From contig CAKURL010000006.1 of NCBI GenBank assembly GCA_934675685.1, positions 1-64,000 of the forward strand: 64,000 bases of DNA, given 5' to 3'. Shown one piece after another: positions 26,571 to 34,854 of the stretch. Every line of letters starts with the position of its first letter. Position 1 is the first letter of the stretch. A model generated the notes under the pieces. That model was not told the origin of the DNA. It saw only the letters and a program-made list of their open reading frames with translations, and made no database searches. Both the position numbers and the translations under genes were made by a program. This DNA comes from an uncultured Candidatus Melainabacteria bacterium. Its GTDB lineage: Bacteria; Cyanobacteriota; Vampirovibrionia; Gastranaerophilales; Gastranaerophilaceae.

Positions 26571-27707
26571 ATGAAATACGATTTTGGTATAGTTAAAGAA
26601 TTAAAAATAGGCGAAACAAGAGTTGCAATAAGCCCTGATGTAGTGGCTATGTTGAAAGCTGATGGCTTGAGTGTTTTAGTCGAATCAAACGCAGGGATTA
26701 TGTCAGGATTTACTAATGACGACTATATTCAAAATGGCGCTTGTATTGTAAATAGCGCGCAAGAAGTTTGGGAAAATTCCAAAGTAATCGTAAAAGTAAA
26801 AGAGCCTCAAAAGTCGGAATACAAATTCTTTAGACCCGACCTTATCATCTTCTGCTATTTGCATTTGGCGGTTGAGCCCGAGCTTACAAGGGAATTGTTA
26901 AAGAAAAAAGTAACAGCAATTGCTTGCGAATCGGTCGAAAATAAAACGGGAGTTTTGCCTCTTTTAAGACCAATGTCAGAAGTAGCAGGAAGGCTTGCCG
27001 TTCAGATGGGAGCGACTTTGTTATCGAGCCACAGAGGTGGTTCCGGTGTTTTGATTTCAGGTGTTCCTGGAGTTCAGCCGGGGAAAGTTACAATAATTGG
27101 TGCTGGCGTTGTGGGCTCAAATGCTGCTCAAATCGCAATCGGCATGGGTGCAGACGTCTCTATTTTTGACACAGACCCTAAAAAATTAGTGAAAATTGAT
27201 AGAATTTATGATGCTTCTATTAAAACGCATTATTCAAACCCGACAAAATTAGCCCAAGAAGTCCCAAAAGCGGATATTTTAATCTCTTGTGCTTCAATCC
27301 ATTCTGGAGTTGCGCCAAAAGTAATCACGCAAGATATGGTAAAATCCATGAAAAAAGGTTCTGTAATCGTGGACGTTGCAATTGACCAAGGTGGAAACGT
27401 GGAAACTATCGAAAAAATCACAACTTATGACGATCCGGTATTTGAAAAATTTGGAATTATGCATTGCGCAATTCCAAATATCCCTTCTGCGACTCCAAAA
27501 ACGGCTTCTTATGCATATTCTTACGCTATGTATCCATATTTAAAATCTCTTGGAGAATTGGGCTTAATTGAGACAATTAAGGAAAATTTGGATTTATCTA
27601 ACGGGGTGAACACTTTTAATGGTGAAGTGACAAACCAAGAAGTTGCAAAGTCCTTGAACCTTGAATGTACGCAAATCGAGCTTTTAGTGGGTTTTAAATT
27701 AAAATGA
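26571..27707 (+). CDS. ald: Alanine dehydrogenase
   Basis: A 378-residue NAD-dependent enzyme that interconverts L-alanine and pyruvate plus ammonia. It shows the N-terminal GETRVAISPDVV segment, the substrate-binding KVKEPQ lysine, the GSGVLISGVPGVQPGKV loop and the Rossmann motif GAGVVGSNAA. GAGGCAAAT precedes the ATG. The stop overlaps the proB start (ATGA), making a three-gene ald-proB-proA operon that links alanine/ammonia and glutamate/proline metabolism. Confidence 0.95.
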   Translation: MKYDFGIVKELKIGETRVAISPDVVAMLKADGLSVLVESNAGIMSGFTNDDYIQNGACIVNSAQEVWENSKVIVKVKEPQKSEYKFFRPDLIIFCYLHLAVEPELTRELLKKKVTAIACESVENKTGVLPLLRPMSEVAGRLAVQMGATLLSSHRGGSGVLISGVPGVQPGKVTIIGAGVVGSNAAQIAIGMGADVSIFDTDPKKLVKIDRIYDASIKTHYSNPTKLAQEVPKADILISCASIHSGVAPKVITQDMVKSMKKGSVIVDVAIDQGGNVETIEKITTYDDPVFEKFGIMHCAIPNIPSATPKTASYAYSYAMYPYLKSLGELGLIETIKENLDLSNGVNTFNGEVTNQEVAKSLNLECTQIELLVGFKLK

Positions 27708-28810
27708 TAAAAGACGCAAAAAGAATAGTTTTTAAATTTGGAACAAATACTTTAAGAAATTCTAAAGGCGAAATTTCGCTTTCGCACCTATATTCCTTCA
27801 TAGAGGATATTTCAAGCTTATATGAAGAAGGAAGAGAAATCTTAATTGTTTCTTCTGGGGCTGTGGGCTTGGGAGCAAAAAAATTAGGAATAGACGCAAG
27901 CTCTTCGACTGCCCTAAAACAAGCGGCAGCAAGCGTGGGGCAGCCTTTGCTTATGGGTATTTGGCAAGATGGCTTTGAAAAATACGGAATAAAAACGGCT
28001 CAAATCCTTTTAACGGAAGAAGATTTTTCGAATCGTAAAAAATATCTTTCATTAAGGCTCACTTTGCACCATCTTTTGGAAAACAGGGTAATTCCAATCA
28101 TCAACCAAAATGATGCAGTTTCTGCGAGCGAACTTGAGCACGCAAGCTTTTCGGATAACGACAAACTCTCTTCTTTGGTTGCTTCAAAGCTTGATGCAGA
28201 TTTGCTTGTGATGGTGTCTGATATCGATGGGTTGTTTGACAAAAATCCAAAAGTTTATAAAGACGCAAAGCTCATTTCAAAAGTGGACAAAGTGACCCCT
28301 GAAATCGAAAAATTAGCGCAAGGCGCAAGTTTAGGCGGAAGAGGGGGTATGATAACAAAGCTTTTGGCGGCTAAAGTCGTGACTTCTTGTGGGCTTTTTG
28401 CAAAAATCGTAAATGGCTCAACTTCTCAAATTCTTCAAAAAATATTTGATGAAAATGTTGGGACAGAATTTTTGCCAACCAAAAATTTGTCTCATAAAAA
28501 GCGCTGGATTGCTTATGCCACAAATATCATGGGCGAAATCAAAGTCAACCAAGGCGCAAAAGAAGCAATCGTCAAAGACCAAAAAAGCCTTTTGTCTATT
28601 GGAATTGTTTCTTTAGAAGGAAACTTCAGAAGGGGCGAAATCGTCTCTATTTTAGACGAAGATGGCTTTGAATTTGCGCGTGGAATTTCAAATTACGACA
28701 TGCCAGATGTCGAAAAAATTAAAGGCGAACATTCAGACAAAATTTGCTCTATTTTGGGCTATAAATTTGACGACGACGTAATCGAAAAAGATAATTTAGT
28801 TTTAGTTTAG
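27704..28810 (+). CDS. proB: Glutamate 5-kinase with PUA domain
   Basis: The first enzyme of proline synthesis, phosphorylating glutamate. It has 368 residues: an amino-acid kinase fold (VFKFGTNTLRN, VSSGAVGLGAKKLG, NDKLSSLVA, GGRGGMITKL) followed by a C-terminal PUA domain (~275-360, GNFRRGEIVSILDEDG). It starts inside the ald stop codon by a four-base overlap. Feedback inhibition by proline is known for the family. Confidence 0.96.
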   Translation: MIKDAKRIVFKFGTNTLRNSKGEISLSHLYSFIEDISSLYEEGREILIVSSGAVGLGAKKLGIDASSSTALKQAAASVGQPLLMGIWQDGFEKYGIKTAQILLTEEDFSNRKKYLSLRLTLHHLLENRVIPIINQNDAVSASELEHASFSDNDKLSSLVASKLDADLLVMVSDIDGLFDKNPKVYKDAKLISKVDKVTPEIEKLAQGASLGGRGGMITKLLAAKVVTSCGLFAKIVNGSTSQILQKIFDENVGTEFLPTKNLSHKKRWIAYATNIMGEIKVNQGAKEAIVKDQKSLLSIGIVSLEGNFRRGEIVSILDEDGFEFARGISNYDMPDVEKIKGEHSDKICSILGYKFDDDVIEKDNLVLV

Positions 28811-28821
28811 AAGGTTTTAAA

Positions 28822-30072
28822 ATGGAAGATATAAAACAAATTGCAAAAGACGCAAAAAATACATATTTAAAGATGATGAATTTGTCTTGTGATTTGAAAA
28901 ATTCTATTTTAAAAAAAATCGCAAACGCGCTAGAAGAAAAGAAATCTGAAATTTTAGAAAAAAACAAAATTGATATCGATAGCGCAAAAATTCTTTTAGA
29001 AGAAGGAAAAATAAACAAGCCAACTTTTGAAAGATTGAAATTATCGCAAAGGAAAATCGAAGATTTAATTCAGGGGCTAAATGACCTTGTTTTGTTGGAA
29101 GACCCGATAAACAAGGTTTTATGGACAAAAGAGCTAGATGAAGGCTTGGTTTTAAAGAAAATCACTACTCCGATTGGGGTGATTGGTGTGATTTTTGAAG
29201 CAAGGCCGGATTGCTTTATCCAAATTGCTTCTTTAATCATAAAATCGGGCAATTGTGGGATTTTAAAAGGCGGAAGCGAGTGCAGGGAAACTAACACGAT
29301 TTTTTCAAAGATTGTAGAACAGGCTCTTTTTGAAATAAGCCCAGAATTGAAATCGGCGATTAAATTGATTTATTCAAGAGAAGATGTCAAAAATTTATTA
29401 GATTTAGATGAATATATTAGTCTCATTATCCCTCGCGGCGGAAATAAGCTTGTAAAATTCATAAAAGAAAATACAAAAATCCCAGTTTTGGGCCATGCGA
29501 GCGGCATTTGCCACATTTTTTTGGATAAAGAATATGATTTTGAGTCTGCCAAAAAAATCATAATAGACGCTAAAACTCAATATCCAAGTGCATGTAATGC
29601 TGTTGAAACATTATTAATTCATAAAGATTTTGAAAAAATTGATGAATTAGAAAAAGAATTAGAAAACAATGGAATAAAAATCGAAAAAAAACCAAAAAGC
29701 TTTTCTTTGGAATATGGAGATAAAATTTTGTCTTTAAAAGTGGTGGATAGCCTGGATTGTGCCATTTCTCATATAAACAAATATGGCTCAGGGCACACGG
29801 ATTCGATTTTATCGGACAACAAAGAAAACGTTGAAAAATTTATGAATTTAGTAGATTCAGCTTGCGTTTTTTCAAATTGTTCTACAAGATTTTCTGACGG
29901 TTTTCGCTTTGGCTTCGGGGCGGAAGTCGGGATTTCCACAAACAAAACCCATGCGAGAGGCCCTGTGGGGCTTGAGGGGCTTACTATATATAAATATAAA
30001 TTGCTCTCAAATGGCGCTATAGTGAAGCCTTATGCTGATGGCGAAAAAAAATTTCATCATAAATTAATTTAA
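28822..30072 (+). CDS. proA: Glutamate-5-semialdehyde dehydrogenase
   Basis: A 416-residue NADPH-dependent reductase of gamma-glutamyl phosphate, the second step of proline synthesis. It shows the IGVIGVIFEARPDCFIQIA segment, the catalytic Cys in YPSACNAVETLL (~residue 258) and GFRFGFGAEVGISTNK near the C-terminus. GAAGG precedes the ATG, 11 bases after the proB stop. Last gene of the operon. Confidence 0.96.
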   Translation: MEDIKQIAKDAKNTYLKMMNLSCDLKNSILKKIANALEEKKSEILEKNKIDIDSAKILLEEGKINKPTFERLKLSQRKIEDLIQGLNDLVLLEDPINKVLWTKELDEGLVLKKITTPIGVIGVIFEARPDCFIQIASLIIKSGNCGILKGGSECRETNTIFSKIVEQALFEISPELKSAIKLIYSREDVKNLLDLDEYISLIIPRGGNKLVKFIKENTKIPVLGHASGICHIFLDKEYDFESAKKIIIDAKTQYPSACNAVETLLIHKDFEKIDELEKELENNGIKIEKKPKSFSLEYGDKILSLKVVDSLDCAISHINKYGSGHTDSILSDNKENVEKFMNLVDSACVFSNCSTRFSDGFRFGFGAEVGISTNKTHARGPVGLEGLTIYKYKLLSNGAIVKPYADGEKKFHHKLI

Positions 30073-30076
30073 TCTA

Positions 30077-30105
30077 TTTACAAATATTTTTTTTAGTTAT
30101 AAAAT
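30077..30105 (+). promoter_or_regulatory. Promoter of tRNA-Gly
   Basis: TTTACA (30077-30082), 17 bases, TAAAAT (30100-30105). The predicted transcription start is about two bases before the tRNA 5' end, as expected for a tRNA promoter with a short leader. Confidence 0.55.
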
Positions 30106-30113
30106 ATTCGTAC

Positions 30114-30189
30114 GCGGAAGTAACTCAATTGGTAGAGTACTTGCCTTCCAAGCAAGATGTTGCGAGTTCGAGCCTCGTCTTCCGCTCCA
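30114..30189 (+). tRNA. tRNA-Gly (anticodon UCC), CCA encoded
   Basis: A complete cloverleaf. The acceptor GCGGAAG pairs with CTTCCGC, the anticodon stem CTTGC/GCAAG encloses CTTCCAA with anticodon TCC, and the T arm is GCGAG-TTCGAGC-CTCGT with one G-T pair. Discriminator T, then an encoded CCA at 30187-30189. Confidence 0.96.
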
Positions 30190-30339
30190 TTTAATATAAT
30201 GAGTAGTTAGACACCAGTTTTTATATTTTTTTATTTAAAATGTTAAGAAAAGTAAATTTTTTTCGAAAAAAAATTTTTTCTTGGAAAAAAATAAATTCAC
30301 GATTTTTTAAGGTATAGAATATTATTCAAGAGGCATTAT

Positions 30340-33105
30340 ATGAAAATTCAAAAAATTAATTATCAACCTGTTAGAAAAACTCAAATGAAGAATAAACAAG
30401 CTTCTTCAGGCTACGCAACAAATAGCTTAGCTCAAGATACCGTTTCTTTTGCTGGCAAAAGAAGCTTTAAAGAAGGTTTAGCGGTTAGAATCGCTGCTTT
30501 GTTTATGGCGGTGACAGCGGCACTCACAGGCTGCTCTAAAGCTAGTCCTAAAGCGGAATCAAACGCTTCTTCTGAAGCAGATAATAAAGGAAAAACTTCT
30601 GTTGTAAATACTCTTTCTCCGGAAGAAATGCAAGAATTTCAATTAGCGCAAACAGACAACAGCGTTTCTGTAACTTTTGACTTTACAGATAACTTCAAAT
30701 CTTGCGAAATTAAGCCTGAAACAACAACTGTATATTTGAAAAATTCTCCTGAAGAAAAAAATGAATATGCAAGCTTGCATGATATTCTATCTGACGAATA
30801 TAATATAGACGAAGATGACATTGAAATTCGCTCTTTGGCAGCTTATGCGATTTTAAAAGCAAATCCGGAATTGGCTGCAAGAGTGTTGCCTGGTAAAGTT
30901 GATTTCACATTGGGCGACGTTACAAATATCGATAGAAATACATTATTTGACACTTCTTTCGTAAACGAAAACGAAACAACTACTCTTTTCTTGCCAGACG
31001 TGACACCGCTTGAAGAAATGAGAAACGACCACGACACAGTTTATCAAGGAAATGCAATTTATGCACCTGCCGTAAAAGATGGCGTCGCGCAAAGCAAAGA
31101 CGTAACTTTAGCTATTCAAGATGTTACAAAAGACAATGTTAAAGCTTCTATCGCGCAAGAATATGGAATTGCCACTCTTGATTCTTTGTCTGGCGCTGCG
31201 ATTGTGCACAGTATCTTCATTGATCCAGAAAACTATGAATTATTCGAAAAAACAAATGAACAAGACGCTCTTGATTTAATCACAAGCGACATTCAAAGAA
31301 ATGGCTCAGTAAACGTACATCTTCCAGTTGTTACTACTTCTGTTATGGTGAACGACAAAAATGGCCTTGATAAAGACACAGCTGTTTCTTCTTTCTTAAA
31401 TCAAAAAAGAAATGTTGACTATACAACAGCTTATATGACAAGTGATTCTACAGTGGTTCAAGTGGAATCCGGAAAAACCACTCCATTAGACATCTTGAGC
31501 CAATATAGATGGACAGATGGTGTTAAAATCACCGATTCTTATGAAGATAATGCAGATAAATATGAATCTTTAATGTTGACCGCTTGGGAACAAGTAATCA
31601 ACAACAACAATAGCTTAATTGCTTTTTATAACGGCACAATGCCAACTGTTGAAGATTTACAAACTCCAATTGAAGATGTTCAATTGGTAAATTTGGAACC
31701 TTTAGCTTATATAGAGCTAAATGGAAATGGTTATGGCAACGGAAGCATTAGTAACTACGGTCAAGATGGAAATTATGCCTATGATGGGTCTTCGAATAAT
31801 AACTTCTTTCAAGACGGAAGTTCAATCACAGGTGGCGGACAAGGCGGCTGCATAATTATCAATCGTTGCGATTGTTGCAAATGTGGAAAAACTTCTTCCA
31901 CAACAAAAACAAACCCAACGGTGGCTCCTACAAAAGCCCCTTCTAAAACTCCAACATCGGCACCTACAAAGGCTCCGACATCTGCCCCAACGAGCGCCCC
32001 AACTAAAGCGCCAACCAGTGCTCCAACTGCAGCACCTACAAAAGCACCTACAACGGCTCCGACAGCTGCCCCAACTAAGGCGCCTACATCAGCTCCTACT
32101 TCAGCGCCAACGAGTGCTCCAACTAGTGCTCCAACATCTGCACCTACAAGTGCACCTACATCAGCTCCAACTTCGGCACCTACTTCTGCCCCAACCAGTG
32201 CTCCGACTAGTGCACCAACTTCAGCACCAACTTCAGCACCAACTACAGCGCCTACGAGTGCACCAACCAGCGCACCAACAAGTGCACCTACATCTGCCCC
32301 TACAAGTGCACCAACCAGCGCACCAACGTCGGCGCCAACAAGTGCTCCAACAAGTGCTCCGACAGATTGTCCAACATTACCTCCAATAGATCCTGATGAT
32401 AAACCGGCTCCTCCAAAAGATGATGATGTAGATGTTAAACCTACAACAGCCCCAACATCAGCTCCAACATCTGCTCCAACATCGGCACCAACTAGTGCTC
32501 CAACTTCGGCTCCTACAAGTGCTCCAACGAGTGCGCCTACATCTGCACCAACAACCGCACCAGATGGAGAAGGCAAATTTGATAGAGATGACACAGATAT
32601 AGACTTTGGAGATGACGTAGATTCTAAACCGGACACTACTCCAACAAGCGCTCCAACGGCAGCACCAACATCTGCTCCAACATCGGCTCCTACATCTGCT
32701 CCTACGAGCGCTCCGACATCAGCTCCGACTGCTGCACCTACGACAGCTCCTACTTCAGCGCCAACCACTGCGCCAGATGGTCAAAACCCATTTGACAAAG
32801 ACGACACAGATATAGGTTTTGGAGATGATGTAGATTCTAAACCAGATAGCACTCCAACAGCAGCTCCTACTTCAGCACCAACAGCTGCTCCTACATCTGC
32901 ACCAACTGCAGCACCTACATCTGCTCCTACGAGCGCACCAACGTCCGCTCCAGCCGACAAGGACGATAGCTCGTATGATAGAATTGACACAATTGTAGAT
33001 TTCGATGATGAAAATTCATTAAGAGATATTGTAAACACAGCATATTTTAAATCCCTAGACGACGCAGTATCTTTTGATGATTTAGACGACATCTACTTTG
33101 GCTAA
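30340..33105 (+). CDS. TSAP-repeat surface lipoprotein-like protein
   Basis: A 921-residue protein. The N-terminus carries an SFKG-like motif (TVSFAGK, ~35-40). A hydrophobic segment ends in a lipobox, AALTGC (Cys65), after an unusually long 62-residue lead. Residues ~85-500 are an unassigned globular region. A Cys cluster (CDCCKCG, ~510-516) is followed by four blocks of the four-residue unit T-S-A-P with S replaced by K, A or T in places. Acidic spacers (DDTDI, FGDDVDSKPD) separate the blocks. Such Pro/Thr/Ser repeats usually form extended, often glycosylated stalks. Localisation at the cell surface is inferred. AAGAGGC precedes the ATG; a 13-bp terminator follows. Confidence 0.85.
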   Translation: MKIQKINYQPVRKTQMKNKQASSGYATNSLAQDTVSFAGKRSFKEGLAVRIAALFMAVTAALTGCSKASPKAESNASSEADNKGKTSVVNTLSPEEMQEFQLAQTDNSVSVTFDFTDNFKSCEIKPETTTVYLKNSPEEKNEYASLHDILSDEYNIDEDDIEIRSLAAYAILKANPELAARVLPGKVDFTLGDVTNIDRNTLFDTSFVNENETTTLFLPDVTPLEEMRNDHDTVYQGNAIYAPAVKDGVAQSKDVTLAIQDVTKDNVKASIAQEYGIATLDSLSGAAIVHSIFIDPENYELFEKTNEQDALDLITSDIQRNGSVNVHLPVVTTSVMVNDKNGLDKDTAVSSFLNQKRNVDYTTAYMTSDSTVVQVESGKTTPLDILSQYRWTDGVKITDSYEDNADKYESLMLTAWEQVINNNNSLIAFYNGTMPTVEDLQTPIEDVQLVNLEPLAYIELNGNGYGNGSISNYGQDGNYAYDGSSNNNFFQDGSSITGGGQGGCIIINRCDCCKCGKTSSTTKTNPTVAPTKAPSKTPTSAPTKAPTSAPTSAPTKAPTSAPTAAPTKAPTTAPTAAPTKAPTSAPTSAPTSAPTSAPTSAPTSAPTSAPTSAPTSAPTSAPTSAPTSAPTSAPTTAPTSAPTSAPTSAPTSAPTSAPTSAPTSAPTSAPTSAPTDCPTLPPIDPDDKPAPPKDDDVDVKPTTAPTSAPTSAPTSAPTSAPTSAPTSAPTSAPTSAPTTAPDGEGKFDRDDTDIDFGDDVDSKPDTTPTSAPTAAPTSAPTSAPTSAPTSAPTSAPTAAPTTAPTSAPTTAPDGQNPFDKDDTDIGFGDDVDSKPDSTPTAAPTSAPTAAPTSAPTAAPTSAPTSAPTSAPADKDDSSYDRIDTIVDFDDENSLRDIVNTAYFKSLDDAVSFDDLDDIYFG
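31915..32953 (+). repeat. Four blocks of degenerate 12-bp repeats encoding TSAP
   Basis: In-frame 12-base units (Thr-Ser-Ala-Pro and variants) occupy about 31915-32364, 32440-32561, 32641-32775 and 32851-32953. Neighbouring units use different synonymous codons for every residue, so the DNA repeat is much less regular than the protein repeat. Two near-identical Asp-rich spacer modules separate the last three blocks. Confidence 0.92.
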
Positions 33106-33135
33106 ATTGAAAATACTTAGCTTATATATACAAAT

Positions 33136-33171
33136 AAATAGCTTCAAGAATTAACTTGAAGCTATTTTTAT
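33136..33171. terminator. Bidirectional terminator between the repeat lipoprotein and gcvPA
   Basis: A 13-bp perfect stem (AAATAGCTTCAAG with CTTGAAGCTATTT), a six-base loop and T-rich flanks on both strands. It can serve both convergent genes. Confidence 0.9.
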
Positions 33172-33199
33172 TTAAGAATTTAAAATTTTAAATTATAAT

Positions 33200-34450
33200 T
33201 TAAGCAAAATATTTTTTGCAAAAATCCTTAAAACAATCAATTTCTTCTTTAGTTGTTTTTTCGCTTGCGCTAATCAAGACTTGAGTTTCGCTTAAAGCTT
33301 TTCCTGCTAAAATCCCTTCTTTTTTAGCAGTTTTAATAAAGTCACTTGTATTTTCTACAATGATTGTAAATTCGTCAAAGAAGTCTTTATTTTGGACTTT
33401 TAAGCCTATTTTTTCAAGTTCTGATTTCAATAAATGCGAATTGTCAAAAGAGCTTTGAGCAATTTCTAAAAGTCCGGTTTTTCCTAATTTTCTTAGGTAT
33501 AAATTAGCGCAAAAAGCAACAAGTGCTTGGTTTGAGCAAATGTTAGAAGTGGCTTTTTCTCTTCTTATGTGCTGTTCTCTTGCTTGCAAAGTCAAACAAT
33601 ATGCGACTTTTCCATTTTTATCTACAGTTTTTCCTGAAATCCTTCCAGGGAGTTGTCTTTTATATTTATCAAGGCAAGCGATGAAGCCCGCGTACGCGCC
33701 TCCAAAGTTCAAGCCTATGCCAAAAGATTGTATGTCGCCCACTGTGATGTCGCTTTTTGGAGGTTCTATTAAAGCTAAAGACATCAAATCTACGCAAGAA
33801 ATAATAAGCTCGTTTGCGTTTTTTTCTGGCATTTCTACGATTTCGCCAAATTTGTTTGGCGTTTGATATAGCTTTGCACAAAGGTCTGTGTCTTTTGACT
33901 CTTCTCCAACAATAAGCTCGATTCCGTTCGCCCAAAGGTAAGTCTTGATGACTTCAAGATAGTTATTTGAAACATCATCTTTTACAAAAACTTTTCTTTT
34001 TTTAGTCAAGCGAGAAGCCATCAAAATTGCCTCAGCGCAAGCGCTCGCGCCATCATACACAGTGGCATTTGAGACATCTTGTTGAGTCAATGTGCACATC
34101 AAAGATTGAAATTCATACATAACTTCAAGCGAGCCTTGAGAAATTTCTGCTTGATATGGTGTGTAGCAAGATAAAAATTCAAATCTTGAAGCAATATCTT
34201 GTATTAAAGATGGCACAAATCTGTCTCTTGAGCCTGCGCCAAGAAAGCTAATATAGTCTGTTTTGTTTTTTTGAGATAGTTTTTTAAGCTCTTTTTGCGC
34301 TTCTAGTTCGCTTTTTCCTTCTTCTAAAGGCAAAGCTTCCATAAGGGCGCTTTTTGGAATAATGTCAAAGATTTCATCTGTTGATTTAATTCCAATTTTT
34401 TCGAGCATTTCTTTTCTATCTTCTTTTGATAATGCCTCAAAATTATACAT
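33200..34450 (-). CDS. gcvPA: Glycine dehydrogenase (decarboxylating) subunit 1
   Basis: The N-terminal half of split P-protein, the PLP-dependent decarboxylase of the glycine cleavage system. It has 416 residues, with the family start IKSTDEIFDIIP, SFLGAGSRDRFVPS, YTPYQAEISQGSLE and YDGASACAEAILMA. The PLP-lysine is on the partner subunit GcvPB, which is not in this window. GAGGATAAA precedes the ATG. Last gene of the minus-strand operon. Confidence 0.94.
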   Translation of the reverse strand: MYNFEALSKEDRKEMLEKIGIKSTDEIFDIIPKSALMEALPLEEGKSELEAQKELKKLSQKNKTDYISFLGAGSRDRFVPSLIQDIASRFEFLSCYTPYQAEISQGSLEVMYEFQSLMCTLTQQDVSNATVYDGASACAEAILMASRLTKKRKVFVKDDVSNNYLEVIKTYLWANGIELIVGEESKDTDLCAKLYQTPNKFGEIVEMPEKNANELIISCVDLMSLALIEPPKSDITVGDIQSFGIGLNFGGAYAGFIACLDKYKRQLPGRISGKTVDKNGKVAYCLTLQAREQHIRREKATSNICSNQALVAFCANLYLRKLGKTGLLEIAQSSFDNSHLLKSELEKIGLKVQNKDFFDEFTIIVENTSDFIKTAKKEGILAGKALSETQVLISASEKTTKEEIDCFKDFCKKYFA

Positions 34451-34458
34451 TTTATCCT

Positions 34459-34836
34459 CTATTCAACTTCTTCAATGTAGTCACTGTATTCTAAAAGTCC
34501 TTGTGAATCGTTTGCGAAGTCGTCACATTCGATTTTAACAAGCCAAGCGTCATAAGGGTTTTCGTTGATTAATTCAGGAGAGTTAATCAAATCTTGGTTT
34601 GTTTCAACAATTTTACCTTTAACAGGCATATAAATTTCGCTTGCTGCTTTTACAGATTCTATTGTTGCGAAAACTTCGTCTTTTTCAAATTCAGCGTCGA
34701 CTTCAGGGAGTTCAATAAAAACAACGTCGCCTAATTGTTCTACTGCGTAGTCTGTAAGCCCGATTGTAGCCAGATTATCTTCTTTTAAAATCCATTCGTG
34801 TGTTTTAGAGCACAATATTCCTTCAGGTGCTTGCAT
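34459..34836 (-). CDS. gcvH: Glycine cleavage system H protein
   Basis: A 125-residue lipoyl carrier that shuttles the aminomethyl group between P, T and L proteins. The lipoylated Lys lies in ATIESVKAASEIY (~residue 63), and the start HEWI and GLTDYAVEQLGDVVFIELP regions match the family. AGGAGAT precedes the ATG. It sits between gcvT and gcvPA. Confidence 0.96.
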   Translation of the reverse strand: MQAPEGILCSKTHEWILKEDNLATIGLTDYAVEQLGDVVFIELPEVDAEFEKDEVFATIESVKAASEIYMPVKGKIVETNQDLINSPELINENPYDAWLVKIECDDFANDSQGLLEYSDYIEEVE

Positions 34837-34854
34837 ATTTATCTCCTATTTATA

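Noticed and set aside
31883..32389. A + strand frame rich in Gln, Leu and His over the same repeat
   Set aside because: This is a second frame of the same 12-base repeat. It has no ribosome site and reads as low-complexity shadow.
31809..32768. A long minus-strand frame encoding VGA-type repeats antisense to the TSAP repeats
   Set aside because: It is the reverse-frame shadow of a codon-biased repeat: no start context, no ribosome site and no independent conservation signal.
31915..32953. CRISPR array or DNA satellite
   Set aside because: The repeats are 12 bases, in frame, with varied synonymous codons and no spacers.
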